Source: Branchiostoma belcheri (Eukaryota; Chordata; Leptocardii; Amphioxiformes; Branchiostomatidae). Taken from it: a DNA stretch of 64,000 bases. A program made the position numbers and the translations under genes. Under the pieces are notes generated by a model. It was not told where the DNA came from. It was given only the letters and a program-made list of their open reading frames with translations, and searched no databases. Every line of letters begins with the position of its first letter. The stretch's first letter is position 1. Where the stretch lies: contig NW_017802935.1 of the NCBI RefSeq assembly GCF_001625305.1, forward strand, positions 1,735,567 to 1,799,566. The letters run 5' to 3'. This document shows positions 23,701-34,693 of the stretch, one piece after another.

Positions 23701-26700
23701 CAAGTTTCATGACAATCCATATTAAGCTTCTTGAGTTATACTGTTCACAAACAGACAAACGGACAGACGGACAAACGCTACTGAAAACATAACCTTCTTG
23801 GCGAAGGTAATAAATAGCAGGACATCAAGATGTGTTTGATTCAGGAGATGAATAGGGCAAAAGAACTTGGCCTCATGGCCTGTATTCAGAATCCATTCAT
23901 AGTACATGTATCTTTCTGTTCTTGACCTTGGTGCTGAAAAGCTGTTGGTTATAAATGAGTACGCAGAAGTCCAAAAGGTTAAAATTTGGTTTGAAATATC
24001 TAGGAACAATGTATTGCTTTTCTTGCCTTCTTTTCAAATGCATTGTCTTAATATTTGTTTATGTATGTTTTTGTGGAGATGGCTTTTGCCCAATCCTCTT
24101 TAAACAAATGTGAATAAATTTCTTTAAAATCTCTTCTTTCCCCCCAGGTGTATGAGCTGTATAACGGAGGTGCCGTCCCTGTGACCTACCGCCTGGACCT
24201 GACCCCACTTGACCTCCTACAGGGGGAAAACTATAACCAGAAGATCTTTGAATGTCTGAACCCCATAGGGGACATTCCACCAGGCAGAACAGCCGACATT
24301 GAATGGGTCTTCTCACCGTTTGAAGCTAAGACATACATGGTGAGTGCTTTTGTCTTCATTGTCTGTAAAAAAAAGTAAAGGTAAAGATAGTCTCATGGTC
24401 TTTTTTGAGGCCATAAGAGCATAGGGTTGTTAGTTCATTTTGTCTAGAGCACAGTTTTGGAAGGCGGAGCCCTTCCCTCTCCTTCCACCCTCTTTTACCT
24501 CCCCAGCCAAAGTCCATTTTATACCTGGGCAAGTAAAGAAAGGCATGTTAAGTGCCTTTCCCAAGGACACAATGTCTAGCCAGTCTAGCATGAGATACGA
24601 TTTCCATCGAATTGTTCATCATAATGAATGCATGTGTTTCCATGTTTGCAGGTGGACGTGCCCATTCACATCGTGGGTGGGGACACGGCACTCATCACCT
24701 TCACAGGGGTGGGGTATGACAGGAGGATCATGGGAGATACCATGCCCATCACGGAACAAGCTTCCTTCAGCGGGGTACCGGGTAAGTATCCTGTTCTTAT
24801 ACTGTGTATAAGCCTCTACACAGCAGTATACTTAATGATGTATGGTAGGTAGGTTGGGATTGGAACAACAAAGGTCAAAGTCAATTTTGGATACTTTAGC
24901 AGTTTTGTCAGGTGCTGCAGCAGGGTACATGGGCATGATATCTCATGCTTTGGTGTTAGAACCAGGGCTCTAGCTAGCTTGAATTTTTTTTCCTTCAGCA
25001 CACTCCCCGTCAGATAGGTTTTAAAATATTGCTGTCACACGCCACAAAGTACCAGTAATTGATGGGAAATCTGGTGCTGGCTAGAGCCCTGGTTAGAACT
25101 GATACAACTGTATAGATCATGCACAGTAGATGATAATATATTTTGACATTACCTCTAACTGTTGTTGTTATTTGCTGTCCCAGGTGTCCAGAGTGTCCCT
25201 GTGCCCGGCCAGCTGGTGTTCCTGAACGAGGAGCGGGTGTCGTTTGGAAACATGCCGCTCTTCAGCCGCAAGCGGACAGTCCTGTTCCTGTACAACCGCT
25301 CACCCGACCACGTGGTGTCGTTTGAGTGGCACTACACGTCTGCACTCGCCAGTCAGGTAGGGGGTTTGTCAAAATAACAGTTTGTATCTACAGTCAAATT
25401 TGTACTAGTAACTACTGGAGCATACAGACCACCTGATCACTGTAGCCCTTTTTTCTGCTTGTCTCTTTGTCTCTGATTATTTTTCCCACCTACATGTACC
25501 ATGAAAAATGCTATAGTGGCCACCTGTCTACTGACCATTTTCTTTTAGTCCCTTCTGCAGTCAGTATGTACACATACTGACTGCAGAAGTCAGTATGTGT
25601 ACACATTTTTTGTACACATACATGTAGAGACTCTTAAATCAGGGCAGTAATTTATCTTTGTTTTACTGTGTGTCTAATATTTGGTATGCACAGAAATGCA
25701 ATCATCAACACAGAAAATACCCAAAGCTTTAGCACCTGAGTGAATCAAACAGGTAAATGCTAAATGGCTGGATGTAAAGACCTTTACCTGTTCCCATACA
25801 GTGCCTGGGCATCACCCCAGTGTCAGGAGTCCTGCAGCCACAGGAGAGCCTTCTGTGCAAGGTCGTCTTCACTGCCAAGGGTGTACCGTCCTTCTATGAC
25901 CTTGACCTCATCTGTGAGGTCACAGACGAGACAGAGATGGCCAAGTACAAGAAGGAGCTTAAGGTATAGTATCAAATACTTCTTCTGCCAGTGTATTAGA
26001 AATTGGCAATTCCTGTAACTCATATAACTCTTCAAAATAAGTATGATAATAAACCCCAACCAAAGTCAGGTACCCATTTTATACCTGGGTGGAAAGTTGA
26101 GTAAAGTCCCTTTCCCAAGGATAAATACCAGGAACCGAACCTGCTCATGTCTGCTAGCCTAGCCATTGACACCACTGTTATACATCAATAGTAAAAGTAG
26201 AACCTGTAGATCTAGACTTCCCCTTGACGTAACATGACATTCTGTTGACCCTGTAGAAATGGGAAGCTGAGAAGGAACGGCAGAAGTATGAGTTCACGAT
26301 CACGGAGGACAACCTGACCGCAGACGAGGAGAAAGGTCCGCCTTCTCGCACAGCGACGTCCGGCGTGCTGCGGCCGTGTCGGTCTGGCATTGACCAACCA
26401 CAGCGCTCCAACTCTGAGGGAGACTTAAAGCGATATCAGGTGGGTAATAAATGACAGGTGATTGGTATTTGTATACATAGGATCTCTAGTGTTACAGATG
26501 TGTCCATCTGGATGGGTTGATGAAAGAAATGGGAAACTGGGAAAAGTATAGATGGAAAGATGAAAGATTAAAAGGATGAAGAAGGTAATGAAAAGATAAG
26601 AAAAGTACTAAAGGTCACTTCACTGCAAATAATAAAAATCTAAAGATGTTGGCCCATGTTCTAATTGATTTGTTTTATTGGTACATGTCAATGGTACCGG

Positions 26701-29238
26701 TGGCTTTATAATTAATTAGGGGAAAGTACTATCGGTATGTAGGATATAAAAAGTCTGACTTCCTTTCTTCCTTCCTCAGACCTTCTGAATAAAAACAGCC
26801 TTTAGAGGCCTACCATTGAATTGATTTTGTTTGCCCAAAAATCTAGTGCCTAAGGATATGATAAAGAAAGGAAAAAAAAGTAGCAAGAAAAGAGAGAATG
26901 AAGACAATAATTAATTTTGTTTCCGTGTACCCCAGACACTCCCCCCTATTAGAAAGTCCACCCCTGACCTGAAGAAGTCTGCGGCAGGTGATGACATCTG
27001 GGAGCAGCCGCAGCCGCCACGGGCCTTCCTCCTGCACCTGGGAGCCACGGCACGCACGCACGCCATCGAGGAGTTCCAGCAGTACTTCCCTGAGGAGGCC
27101 AAGGTCATGTTCATCGACAGGTGGGACTTCTCTTCCATTTTCTACTGTACTCACATATATACAGACATGCAACTACCACATTTTACTTATGATATCTGTA
27201 CATGTGCATTGATTTTTAGCTGTTATCAAAGATCACCATACAACAATAACTTGCTTCATTTTGACAGAAGAATAAGGATATGATACCATTCTTTCAACCC
27301 AGAAAAATGTTACAGCAAATTAAAAAAATGTACACGTGTATGTCATCAAATGTTGTCTTTCTTCACTCTTGCACCACTTTTGTTGTCTCCACAGGTAATA
27401 AAGTTTTGGCAGCCTAAACTTTTGACTTGGCTCTATTTTGTTGTTGACTAAAACTAGGAACTGTGTTTATGTGTTTACTGACATTATTTGCTGTTTTCCC
27501 CCAGGACGTTGGGAGAAGAGTTAACAGCTAGTCTGAAGAAGAGGATGTACGGGGAGGAGGGAGAGGAGGAGGGGCCTGTCGACCTTGGAGAGGTCAGCCA
27601 TGAGGAGAAGGACACCATGTCCCACGTCCTGTCCAACATCCTCAGGTAACATGTTGCATGTTGTTATTTGCTCTTATAAAACAGCATTTCCACATCCATT
27701 TCATTCAGGTTCTTGAATGATTGAAATAGCAATTTGAAAGTTCTTTATTCACAACCCCTAGAGCTGACATTTCAATGACCATCTGTGCACAATGAACCAG
27801 TATCAGTTAGCTTCAGTGCACAGTGAACCAGTCAGAACTGCCCTGATGAAGATGGCATACAGTCATTGAAATGTCGTTTCTTGTTAAAGAAGTGGCTGTG
27901 AATAAAAACTTTGCTATGCCATGTCTTCTATCCTAAAATTTTTTCAAGACTTTGTCAAGAGTACTAAAGATGTTTAATATTGTTTTTCCAGGGACTTGTT
28001 GGATGACCCTAACTTCCAGGAAGCAGTGGACAACATCAAGAACGAGCCCATTCCGTACTTCACGCAGTTCAGTGAGAAGCCGCTAGGGGAGCCATCCCTG
28101 CCGCAGTCTCCTGAGTACGGGCAGGAGGAGGGGGAGAGGGTGTCACCGCTGGAGGAGCCGCCAGTCGCCGTGTCGCCTGATCTTGAACCTGAACTGCAAG
28201 GACTGGTGAGTCTAGAGAAGACTTGTCGTCAAGAATTCCATAAGCCTCTTAGCCTCTTAGTTGTCATCACGTTTCTTCCAATAGACTTTTCCAGAAGGAT
28301 AAATGCAGTAGGTAGTTTGTGTCTAAGCAAATAGTTTTGTTTGTTTCTTTGAGCCATTGTTTATTTAGGAAATACTCATATCAGCTTGCTGGACACTTTT
28401 CATTGAAGTCATGAGAGAAGAGGTCAGGGTCAAACACAGTTACACAGTTGCTTAATATATGTCTAATAATATATGACTAGATGTTTTTATAGGTCATGTT
28501 ACAACTGAAAGCCAAGATCTTTTTCCACAATATCATAGAAGGGACGATGTGTTTAGTAATGACCTTGTGTTGCCCTTGCCAGTCCCCTGAGCCGTCGTAC
28601 GAGGTGCCGACCCCCGTGGCTGAGGAGCCGGGTCAGGAGAGGATTGACGCCCTCGGGGTGGAGGAAACCATGGAGCTGGAGGCCAAGCTGGAGCAGCAAC
28701 AGGCTCTCAAGAGGTCAGATAGAGCAAATCTGAAGCTTCTTCTCATTCACTAACTCACTGCATCCTTTCCCACTAAGTTCCCACTAGTAGTTTCTTGTAA
28801 ATATCCGGTACATAAAGAGGACATTAGACTTCAAGTTGGTATTCAACTTTCTTTTTGAATTGTTGGGGTTGGTTTGCTTTTCTCCAGTATAACAGCAGCT
28901 CATACTCAATCTTGTATGTCTCTAGGACCCCAGAGTTTGCCAGCCTGCTGGAAGACGTGATTGAGAACACCATGGCCAACATCATGATGGAGGCCAGTCG
29001 TGGTGAAGTCAACCTGACGGCACGGCCGCGTATCATCGCCCTCCCGCCCAGCTCCGCCAGCCCACAGACTCTCGTGAAGACCGGCTTCACCACGACGATG
29101 ACGCAGAAAACAGGCCACACGACCCGGACCAAACCGGCCACGACCGTTCCGCCCAGCACGTCGTTCACGCAGAAAACGGGCGTGACCACGGTCGTCTCCA
29201 GGCAACAACAAAGCATCAGCACGACTACCAGAGACTGA
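14701..29238 (+). CDS. CFAP65: CFAP65 (CCDC108), axonemal ASH/MSP-domain protein
   Basis: Twenty-eight coding exons sum to 5526 bp (1841 codons plus stop) with all phases consistent: 14701-14766, 15178-15380, 15753-15891, 16044-16174, 16451-16565, 16713-16797, 16985-17127, 17349-17571, 17920-18185, 18578-18775, 19313-20116, 20285-20608, 20871-21036, 21176-21304, 21529-21754, 22050-22178, 22374-22550, 22697-22874, 24148-24339, 24652-24781, 25184-25356, 25802-25963, 26257-26439, 26936-27120, 27505-27645, 27992-28205, 28583-28713, 28926-29238. Vertebrate CFAP65 is about 1900 residues, and similarity runs end to end, e.g. [40 protein letters not shown] and the C-terminal [20 protein letters not shown]. 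It consists of serial ASH/MSP-like beta-sandwich domains with an acidic, coiled C-terminal third. In other animals it is needed for motile cilia and sperm flagella, at the axoneme central apparatus. The start is chosen because an in-frame TGA lies just upstream in the same exon. AATAAA is at 29354. Confidence 0.95.
18948..18995 (+). other. candidate 48-bp cassette exon of CFAP65
   Basis: Between exons 10 and 11 a second copy of the end of exon 10 is visible. It reads [16 protein letters not shown], next to exon 10's [15 protein letters not shown], and both are followed by a donor and a TTT.CAG block. It has an AG acceptor and a GT donor, is 48 bp long and phase 0 on both sides, so inclusion would add 16 residues without a frame change. 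It may be an alternative exon or a decaying duplicate. Confidence 0.5.
20790..20845. repeat. ATTC microsatellite
   Basis: An imperfect run of CATTCATTCATT-type tetranucleotides lies just before the acceptor of CFAP65 exon 13 at 20871. Confidence 0.7.
22275..22373 (+). repeat. triplicated 44-bp unit carrying the 3' splice site of CFAP65 exon 17
   Basis: The block ending TTTCCCAG followed by (G)CCTTCCTGTTC occurs three times with a period of exactly 44 bp; the AG dinucleotides end at 22285, 22329 and 22373. Each copy keeps polypyrimidine tract plus AG, and the first two continue with an ACAACAACAAAAATT segment. Only the third leads into the open exon 22374-22550. Since 44 is not a multiple of three, use of an upstream acceptor would shift frame. 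Confidence 0.85.
22955..23809. mobile_element. MITE, 855 bp, perfect 12-bp TIRs, TA target
   Basis: Ends TACCTTCGCCAA and TTGGCGAAGGTA are exact reverse complements; counting the TA as target gives TA|CCTTCGCCAA, as in Tc1/mariner-type elements. The interior holds diverged tandem units: 'CATGACAATCC' with 'CTTGAGTTAT' recurs near 23430 and 23710, and 'GGGGGCCCAAA' near 23517 and 23648. AT-rich 'ATGCAAATTAGGTC' blocks lie in the left part. There is a short run of ACAGACAAACGGACAGACGG before the right end. It sits in the intron between CFAP65 exons 18 and 19. No coding capacity. Confidence 0.75.
24375..24600 (-). mobile_element. SINE-like repeat in CFAP65 intron
   Basis: Shares 'TTTTTTGAGGC' and 'GTGCCTTTCCCAAGGACACA' with the copy at 3585-3765, and 'CATTTTATACCTGGG' with the copy at 26055-26165. 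The tRNA-like head would lie on the minus strand, by analogy with the first copy. Confidence 0.55.
25555..25621. repeat. two adjacent perfect hairpins in CFAP65 intron
   Basis: CTGCAGTCAGTATG (25555-25568) pairs with CATACTGACTGCAG (25573-25586) across a 4-base loop. GTATGTGTACA (25593-25603) pairs with TGTACACATAC (25611-25621). The right arm of the first is repeated in part (GCAGAAGTCAGTATG), so the pair may have arisen by replication slippage in a foldback. Confidence 0.8.
26055..26165 (-). mobile_element. SINE-like repeat fragment in CFAP65 intron
   Basis: Contains CATTTTATACCTGGG and CCCTTTCCCAAGGA blocks as in 24375-24600. On the minus strand it has CAGGTTCGGTTCC, close to a B-box. A short diverged copy of the same family. 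Confidence 0.5.
27725..27917. mobile_element. foldback repeat, family with CTGATGAAG core, copy 1
   Basis: The ends are inverted: ATAGCAATTTGAAAGTTCTT on the left and AAAAACTTTGCTAT on the right, with CTTTATTCACAA against TGTGAATAAA just inside. An inner inverted pair is GACATTTCAATGACC against TCATTGAAATGTC. The right half carries CTGATGAAGATGGCATACAG then TCATTGAAATGTCG. Related copies occur at 41445-41574 and 63166-63282. It lies in a CFAP65 intron. Confidence 0.65.
28776..28890 (+). repeat. direct repeat flanking the last CFAP65 exon, copy 1
   Basis: About 110 bp with 'AGTTTCTTGTAAATA', then 'TTGGTATTCAACTTTCTTTT' and 'TGAATTGTTG.GGTTGG.TTGC', in the last intron. The same ordered blocks occur at 29638-29745 downstream of the stop codon, about 860 bp away, so the terminal exon is bracketed by two copies. 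Confidence 0.8.
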
Positions 29239-29353
29239 TGCTATCTGACATGAACACTGTGTATATATTTTCAGCGGAGCGGCACAATTATTCTGTCTGT
29301 GTTGTTATGATTGCCGGCACAGATTTGCCAATCTATGTAGAGAATTCTGTAAC

Positions 29354-29359
29354 AATAAA
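29354..29359 (+). other. CFAP65 polyadenylation signal
   Basis: AATAAA 116 bp after the stop codon, the first canonical signal downstream. Confidence 0.75.
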
Positions 29360-29637
29360 GGTGTCTTTTCTGACATATTCTGATGTATAATATAGAACCA
29401 TAGCTTGTTGCACACTTGTATGCTGTATCATATATAGGCTCATATTTTTTTGCAAACTTATTGATTTTTTCTTACAATTATGAAAACATGATGTTTCAAC
29501 CAAACATGGTTTGATTTGGATTTTGTGAGTGATTAGTGCCTATTGTGCCTTATATAGGGCTGCTGCAAGCTGTATAAAATCGAAGTCATTTTCTAACCAA
29601 TGGTCTAAGTGTCTTACACAAAGAAGACATCCTTTCT

Positions 29638-29745
29638 CTCCAAGTGCCTTATACTGGTTAGTTTCTTGTAAATACATAAAAGGAATATGGAGACTTGGTA
29701 TTCAACTTTCTTTTTGAATTGTTGTGGTTGGATTGCTTTAAAAAA
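29638..29745 (+). repeat. direct repeat flanking the last CFAP65 exon, copy 2
   Basis: Partner of 28776-28890, sharing 'AGTTTCTTGTAAATACAT' and 'TTGGTATTCAACTTTCTTTT' in the same order, in the region 3' of CFAP65. The rest of 29400-30236 shows no gene and is 3' flank shared by the convergent CFAP65 and cyclin genes. Confidence 0.75.
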
Positions 29746-30236
29746 AGTTTCTGTATTCATTGTATAAGAAAAATGAAAAAAGGCTGTGTATTGTACATGT
29801 TGTAGACAGCACATTCTAAGATTTTCACACAGAAATCTTTTGAAGATGACACATCTGAGGTGTATGAACTATTTTCTTGTTGGAAGGGGGACCACATGTA
29901 TATGAATGAGAATTGCTGTAATTTTCTATGAGAATTAGAAGTCATTAAACAGAATTCTGCACTTTCTGAATATATATTATATACATTGCACATGACTTTC
30001 TTGTTTTTACTTCTATGTATGGAGTTTTTGGTGTCTGTGTTTGTTGCGCTTCTTTTACTTTAGAACCCTGTCATCCTTCCAGTACCAAAGAAATGTTTGG
30101 TCACAAACTTTTTTTCACGGACACAAATTTATACATGTGCAGATGTATGATCAAGTCATTGTGACCTTATAGGCAATATGTACTTATGTCTCTCAGAAAC
30201 TGAAAAAGCAACAGAACGTAGAAAAGTACTCAACAA

Positions 30237-30242
30237 TTTATT
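30237..30242 (-). other. polyadenylation signal for the cyclin O-like gene
   Basis: TTTATT on the plus strand (AATAAA on minus), about 510 bp past the stop codon. It is the candidate end of the minus-strand cyclin transcript and would leave under 1 kb to the CFAP65 signal. Confidence 0.45.
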
Positions 30243-30749
30243 TGTCAAGATAAGAAAAGACTTGCTTCATACAATCAAGGAGTGATGAAAGCTCCTTGAT
30301 ACAATACATACCATGACACAATGGTTGTCTCATATTCATAATTTCATTTCTTTTAAAATAGCAGCATAGCATATAGATTTTATGTACAATTTCACGATAT
30401 TCTCACAATTTTCCAACTACTCTCAACATTTTATACATCACATCACATTACATTAAGTATTGCACTTTGTGAATTCATCTGAACAACATTTTTGTCAACA
30501 ACAAAGACGTCATACCAGCATGAATACGAAATAATCTTACACAATGACAGTACAATATACGGTACACCACAATGTTAAAATGCATCTTTCAGATACAACT
30601 CGGATCAAATCGAGATTATGATAACACCATTGAGAAGTGGATTTTGCGAACGTTCACATTGTTCCATCCAAAGTTGTTCAGTATCACCTCAGAAAACGTG
30701 TGGTAAGTACGATGAGAGCAGCCATGTTGAATGTGCCGGAGGTCAGAGT

Positions 30750-33206
30750 TCACTGGTGGTACTGCTGGTAACACGCCATGAGAAGGTCCGGGAGGGGGAG
30801 GCTGTCCATCATCGTCATCAGCACCAGCTGCAGGTCCAGAATGCACCTGTCTACACCTGGGCAGGTGTTCATCCTGGGGGGGGGGGCATAACAGGTGTCA
30901 GTCAAATCAACATTACATGCAAGACTATCTGTGGCATGCAGTCAACAGTCTTGTAATGCTATCCAGGCCTTGCAATGTTTTTGTTAACCTTTAGTATGCT
31001 GAAATAGCCATCTGGCTATCATTGTCAATAGTTTGTGGTTAGGCAACAAGGAGAAGGTTGAACAATATTTCTCATGGAAACCACAAGAATAAATGACATG
31101 ACTACATCAGCAATGCAGTGCAAAACACAAAGTTATTCCTATCACCTTAAATGATGGACAGGTGTATTTTGTCATAGTTACCTAGTGTTACTGTTAACGA
31201 GACTCGCGGCCAAGTTGAGCGCTGCGAGAGCGAGGCTGGAGGGAGCGTGCTGACAGATGACGTAATCCTGCAGCGACGTCACCAGCAGGTGTCTGGCCAG
31301 ACAGCTGGTCAGCTGGTCGTACTGCCCGTGCGCTGCCAGGTGCTCCAGGAACAGGATGGAGGTGGGGACGGTCAGGTGGAAACCAAGCGTACTCAGGACT
31401 CGTCTCTCCAGCTGTGCAACAGAAAACAGGTGTCACAACTCAGTAACAAGAATTAAACTGCAAGTGCATTTAAGGATAGAGAGCTAAACTTGTGTTTTTT
31501 TAGTATTCTACATGTTTTGAATGGATATGGGCCACAAGTCTGAGGTAAAAAAATAGGTGAGAGATATGTTTCATTTCTACCTGCTATTTGCCCACTTGCC
31601 CTTGACTGTAATGTCACATTCTCATATCTTATGTTTGTATCAAGCCTCCATTTATCATGTCAACGATTTGAATGATTTTACACAATACAAGGAATTGTAT
31701 GGAGAACAAGCATATTGCAGATGTATGGAGAACAAGACTCGGGTTGAATACTGACCATTCTGAGCTGCCCACGTGTGTACTGCCCTTCATCACACAACTC
31801 TACAATCTCCTCAGCACACAGGGGGTGGACTTCCTCCTGTAAATACATAGTGGGAAAAATCAGGTACATGTCTAGGGAAAACACACATGGGGCTCGTCTT
31901 GCAATTTTCTAAATGAAGTTGCTGTTTGAAAGGAATCTGTCAGGGGGTATTTTTAGTAATTTTTTTCCGTAGACCTGGGCCTACACATAAAAGCACCATA
32001 GTTTCATTCAAAACCCACCGAACAGCAATCAAACACATACCTGAAATGGTAACTTACATCCTATATGCTTCAACACTTGCTGCACACTTACGTTGTTAGA
32101 TTGGTCACTATGATTTTGAGATCAAAAGTATGTAAATGTTTCGTCATAAGCAAATTGGCCATACAGTTAAATTTACAATTCTCAACTCACCATTTTGGCG
32201 GCGATGAAAAGCGCAGTGGCCCCAAGAAGCTGTAGGCAGTCCAGTCCGAGTGGTGTCACGGCCAGGAAACGGTCCAAGATGTTGACTGCAAGGAACAGCG
32301 TTTCCGGTAGGAGGCGCGGTCGCACGGTCTGACACACCTGCGTCAACCATCGCACCAGCAGGCCTCGCATCTCAGGTGTGATCTGTAACAACGGGATAGG
32401 AATTCATTTATGCCAAACATTCATAGCTCATCTGATCACGGACTTTATAAAATCGTATCGGAATTATATTGAGTAGAATTATATGCCATTTAAGAGAAAT
32501 AAAACAGATAACGTGTATAAACAAATATACATGTATGGACTGGACTCGCCGAAAACACAGAAGCAAATAAACTGGAAAAATTTAAAGAACGTTCTATTAC
32601 CTGAGGTTGGTTGTTGAGGAACTGGACGGGATGGAACTTCACTTCGTTGCTCTTCATCATCAGAAACCACTCGTTCAGGTAAGTCGGGTCCGCAGGGGCC
32701 AGCGACACCGGGCTGTCCACGACCATCTGGTCGGGCACACTCCACTTGGGCGCCGCAGCCGCACTGGGGAAGGCATCGGTGCATCCATGCATTGGACTGA
32801 CATCGTAGATGTCCTGGAAAAGTACAAATTATTATTACAAGAGATTACACGAGAACCCATCAAGTAAACAATTCTTTTAATCATTCCATTTAATCGCAGA
32901 ATTGCACGTTACATGTAAGTATGAAACACATAATTAATTCTAATCAAGACTATAAATCGATTAATATAATCTGCTGCTTGGGCTTGCGATCGGACTGATC
33001 TGTACAAGAACATTGTGGTAAACCTTTGATCGTTGGCCACGATGAACAATGATTTATATACAGTATTTAGGAATCCGATCGTAATGTACAAGTGCCGATT
33101 GTCGACCACGTACCTCGCAATGATCTGAGTCCGATGTCTCTCCGTCACTGCCACGCCGGGATGGGAACTTCAGGGCAGGCTTCATGGCGATCGCAGACGG
33201 AAACAT
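30750..33206 (-). CDS. CCNO: cyclin O-like protein
   Basis: Six exons on the minus strand: 33114-33206, 32601-32813, 32191-32382, 31756-31836, 31182-31411, 30750-30873. They sum to 933 bp (310 residues) with consistent phases. The cyclin box starts with FHPVQFLNNQPQ (residues about 91-102), then MRGLLVRWLTQV, ETLFLAVNILDRFLAVTP and LDCLQLLGATALFIAAKM, then EVHPLCAEEIVELCDEGQYT and ERRVLSTLGFHLTVPTSILF. Order and residues fit cyclin O better than A- or B-type cyclins, and the human protein is about 350 residues. In vertebrates cyclin O drives centriole amplification in multiciliated cells. The start could instead be the inner Met at 33185. The last acceptor has an unusually long C tract (plus-strand G run near 30876-30887). 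It is convergent with CFAP65, another cilium gene. Confidence 0.85.
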
Positions 33207-34680
33207 TGTAATCAGAGTGTCGTAAAACAATCAACGAAGTACCTAAGCTTCTCAGAATATTGGACGATCTCGAGATGTTGTCAAATCCACGAGGAATGGT
33301 AAGGATCCATCGAAAATGTTCCGATTTATACCTGAAAAAGCAGACGGCTCAGTCTGGCAGACGATCGTCCTGTCTCGCCAGCATGTTTCCCGCCAAATCG
33401 CACGGGTTTGTCCTGGGTTCTGATTGGTTGGTTGGATAATTGCCGACAGACACACCTGGACGGTCTCTGTCTGGATAATCTCAAGTCTGCTCTCTGATTG
33501 GTCAATCGCATAATGCAATCATCAGGTGGCGAGACTCTGCGCATTCCTGCACGTACAACAAATGTTACAGAAGCGGTGGTTGCTTATTCCTTTACAAAGA
33601 CTGGAGCTGGCCAGTCCAAATTTGTGTTGGAATCTACAGTTAAACATTGGCTCAGAATAATTTCGACCAACACAGATGAACTTAAAAGCAAAAATTAAGA
33701 GTGATAATGAGGAGAATTGCTTGAAAACTATAAGAAGTTTGGAGACCCTCCCCATTGCCATATATGGAATCATTACCACATATAGAAATCGCTCTTTCAT
33801 CTTCAAGCAGATGTTTGGAGAAGATGTGACGGTTTTCTCCGTTCAAACATGACACCATGCGACAGCGTCCTCTAGCGGTTAAGGTATAAAACGCAGGTCT
33901 CTCCACACCACCGTCAATGAATGGAGAGGGGGATGAGGAGGTGATTTCTCCTCTGTTCTAGTCGAACTGTCCACATTGAGGTAGAACCGGTTATCCTTTG
34001 CTCCTACCGGAGGGAAGTGGGACAACTGTGTATAAATACATAGTCACAATTCCTCCGTTATTTTATGTACCGGCAGGTCTAGAAAAAACTATCTGACCGA
34101 ATTCGAAGCCTCATTACCGGTACCGGCTTCCATGATGTTATCATTGACGATCTTTCTGGGGGTCGATTTTACATGTGTATTGTTAAGCTTCGCTGACTTG
34201 CCAGCTCATGTAGCATAAGTCCTACATACATTATGTTGTATGTGTCTCGAGTCTTTGATAGCAATCATGTTAATGGCGCCTCCAACAGATAAACCACAGA
34301 CTGACATTTGCAATTACGTCACACAAATCTGAAGGATATGGGCTATCTAACGGCAGTTAGATTTTCTGTTGACATGACGCTCCGTTATTTGTCTCAATAA
34401 CAACACGACCGCGCTGCGGTCTACAAATAATTTACCCTGTACAAACACTGTGCCTTTTATATTAAGGGCGGTTCATTTGTCTTGTGTCAGAACTGGTCTT
34501 TATGGGCCTATGGCAACACTAATGCTTAGCCAGTGGGACGGTAATAGGTGGTTTTAGAGCAGCAGTTTTTCTGTTGGGGTTTGGATTCCCTTGTGAGTGT
34601 GTAGCGGTTTGGTTTGGATACCGTCAAACCTCAAGGCACAGCGCTTTGGGTCACTGACTTGTCACTGTAACACGTCAGTC
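33207..34680. other. intergenic region between divergent genes
   Basis: No exon was recognised. The region separates the minus-strand cyclin start (33206) from the plus-strand Mab-21-like start (34686) and should hold both promoters. Short inverted CCAATCAG-like and CTGATTGG motifs occur near 33420 and 33495, possible NF-Y sites on the cyclin side. Confidence 0.45.
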
Positions 34681-34681
34681 T

Positions 34682-34693
34682 AAAGATGGCGGT
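34682..34693 (+). promoter_or_regulatory. TISU/YY1-like element over the start codon
   Basis: AAAGATGGCGGT overlaps the start codon of the Mab-21-like gene and matches the TISU consensus SAASATGGCGGC at nearly every position, as well as the YY1 core AAGATGGCGG. TISU elements direct transcription start and translation from very short 5' leaders, so the mRNA may begin only a few bases upstream. Confidence 0.6.

Noticed and set aside
23400-23760. Possible coding exon in the intron between CFAP65 exons 18 and 19
   Set aside because: The open stretch lies inside a TA-flanked MITE made of repeated units.
30750-33206. A- or B-type cyclin identity
   Set aside because: The FHP..NNQPQ..RGLLVRWL start and the EVHP..L..LC block match cyclin O; no destruction-box N-terminus was seen.
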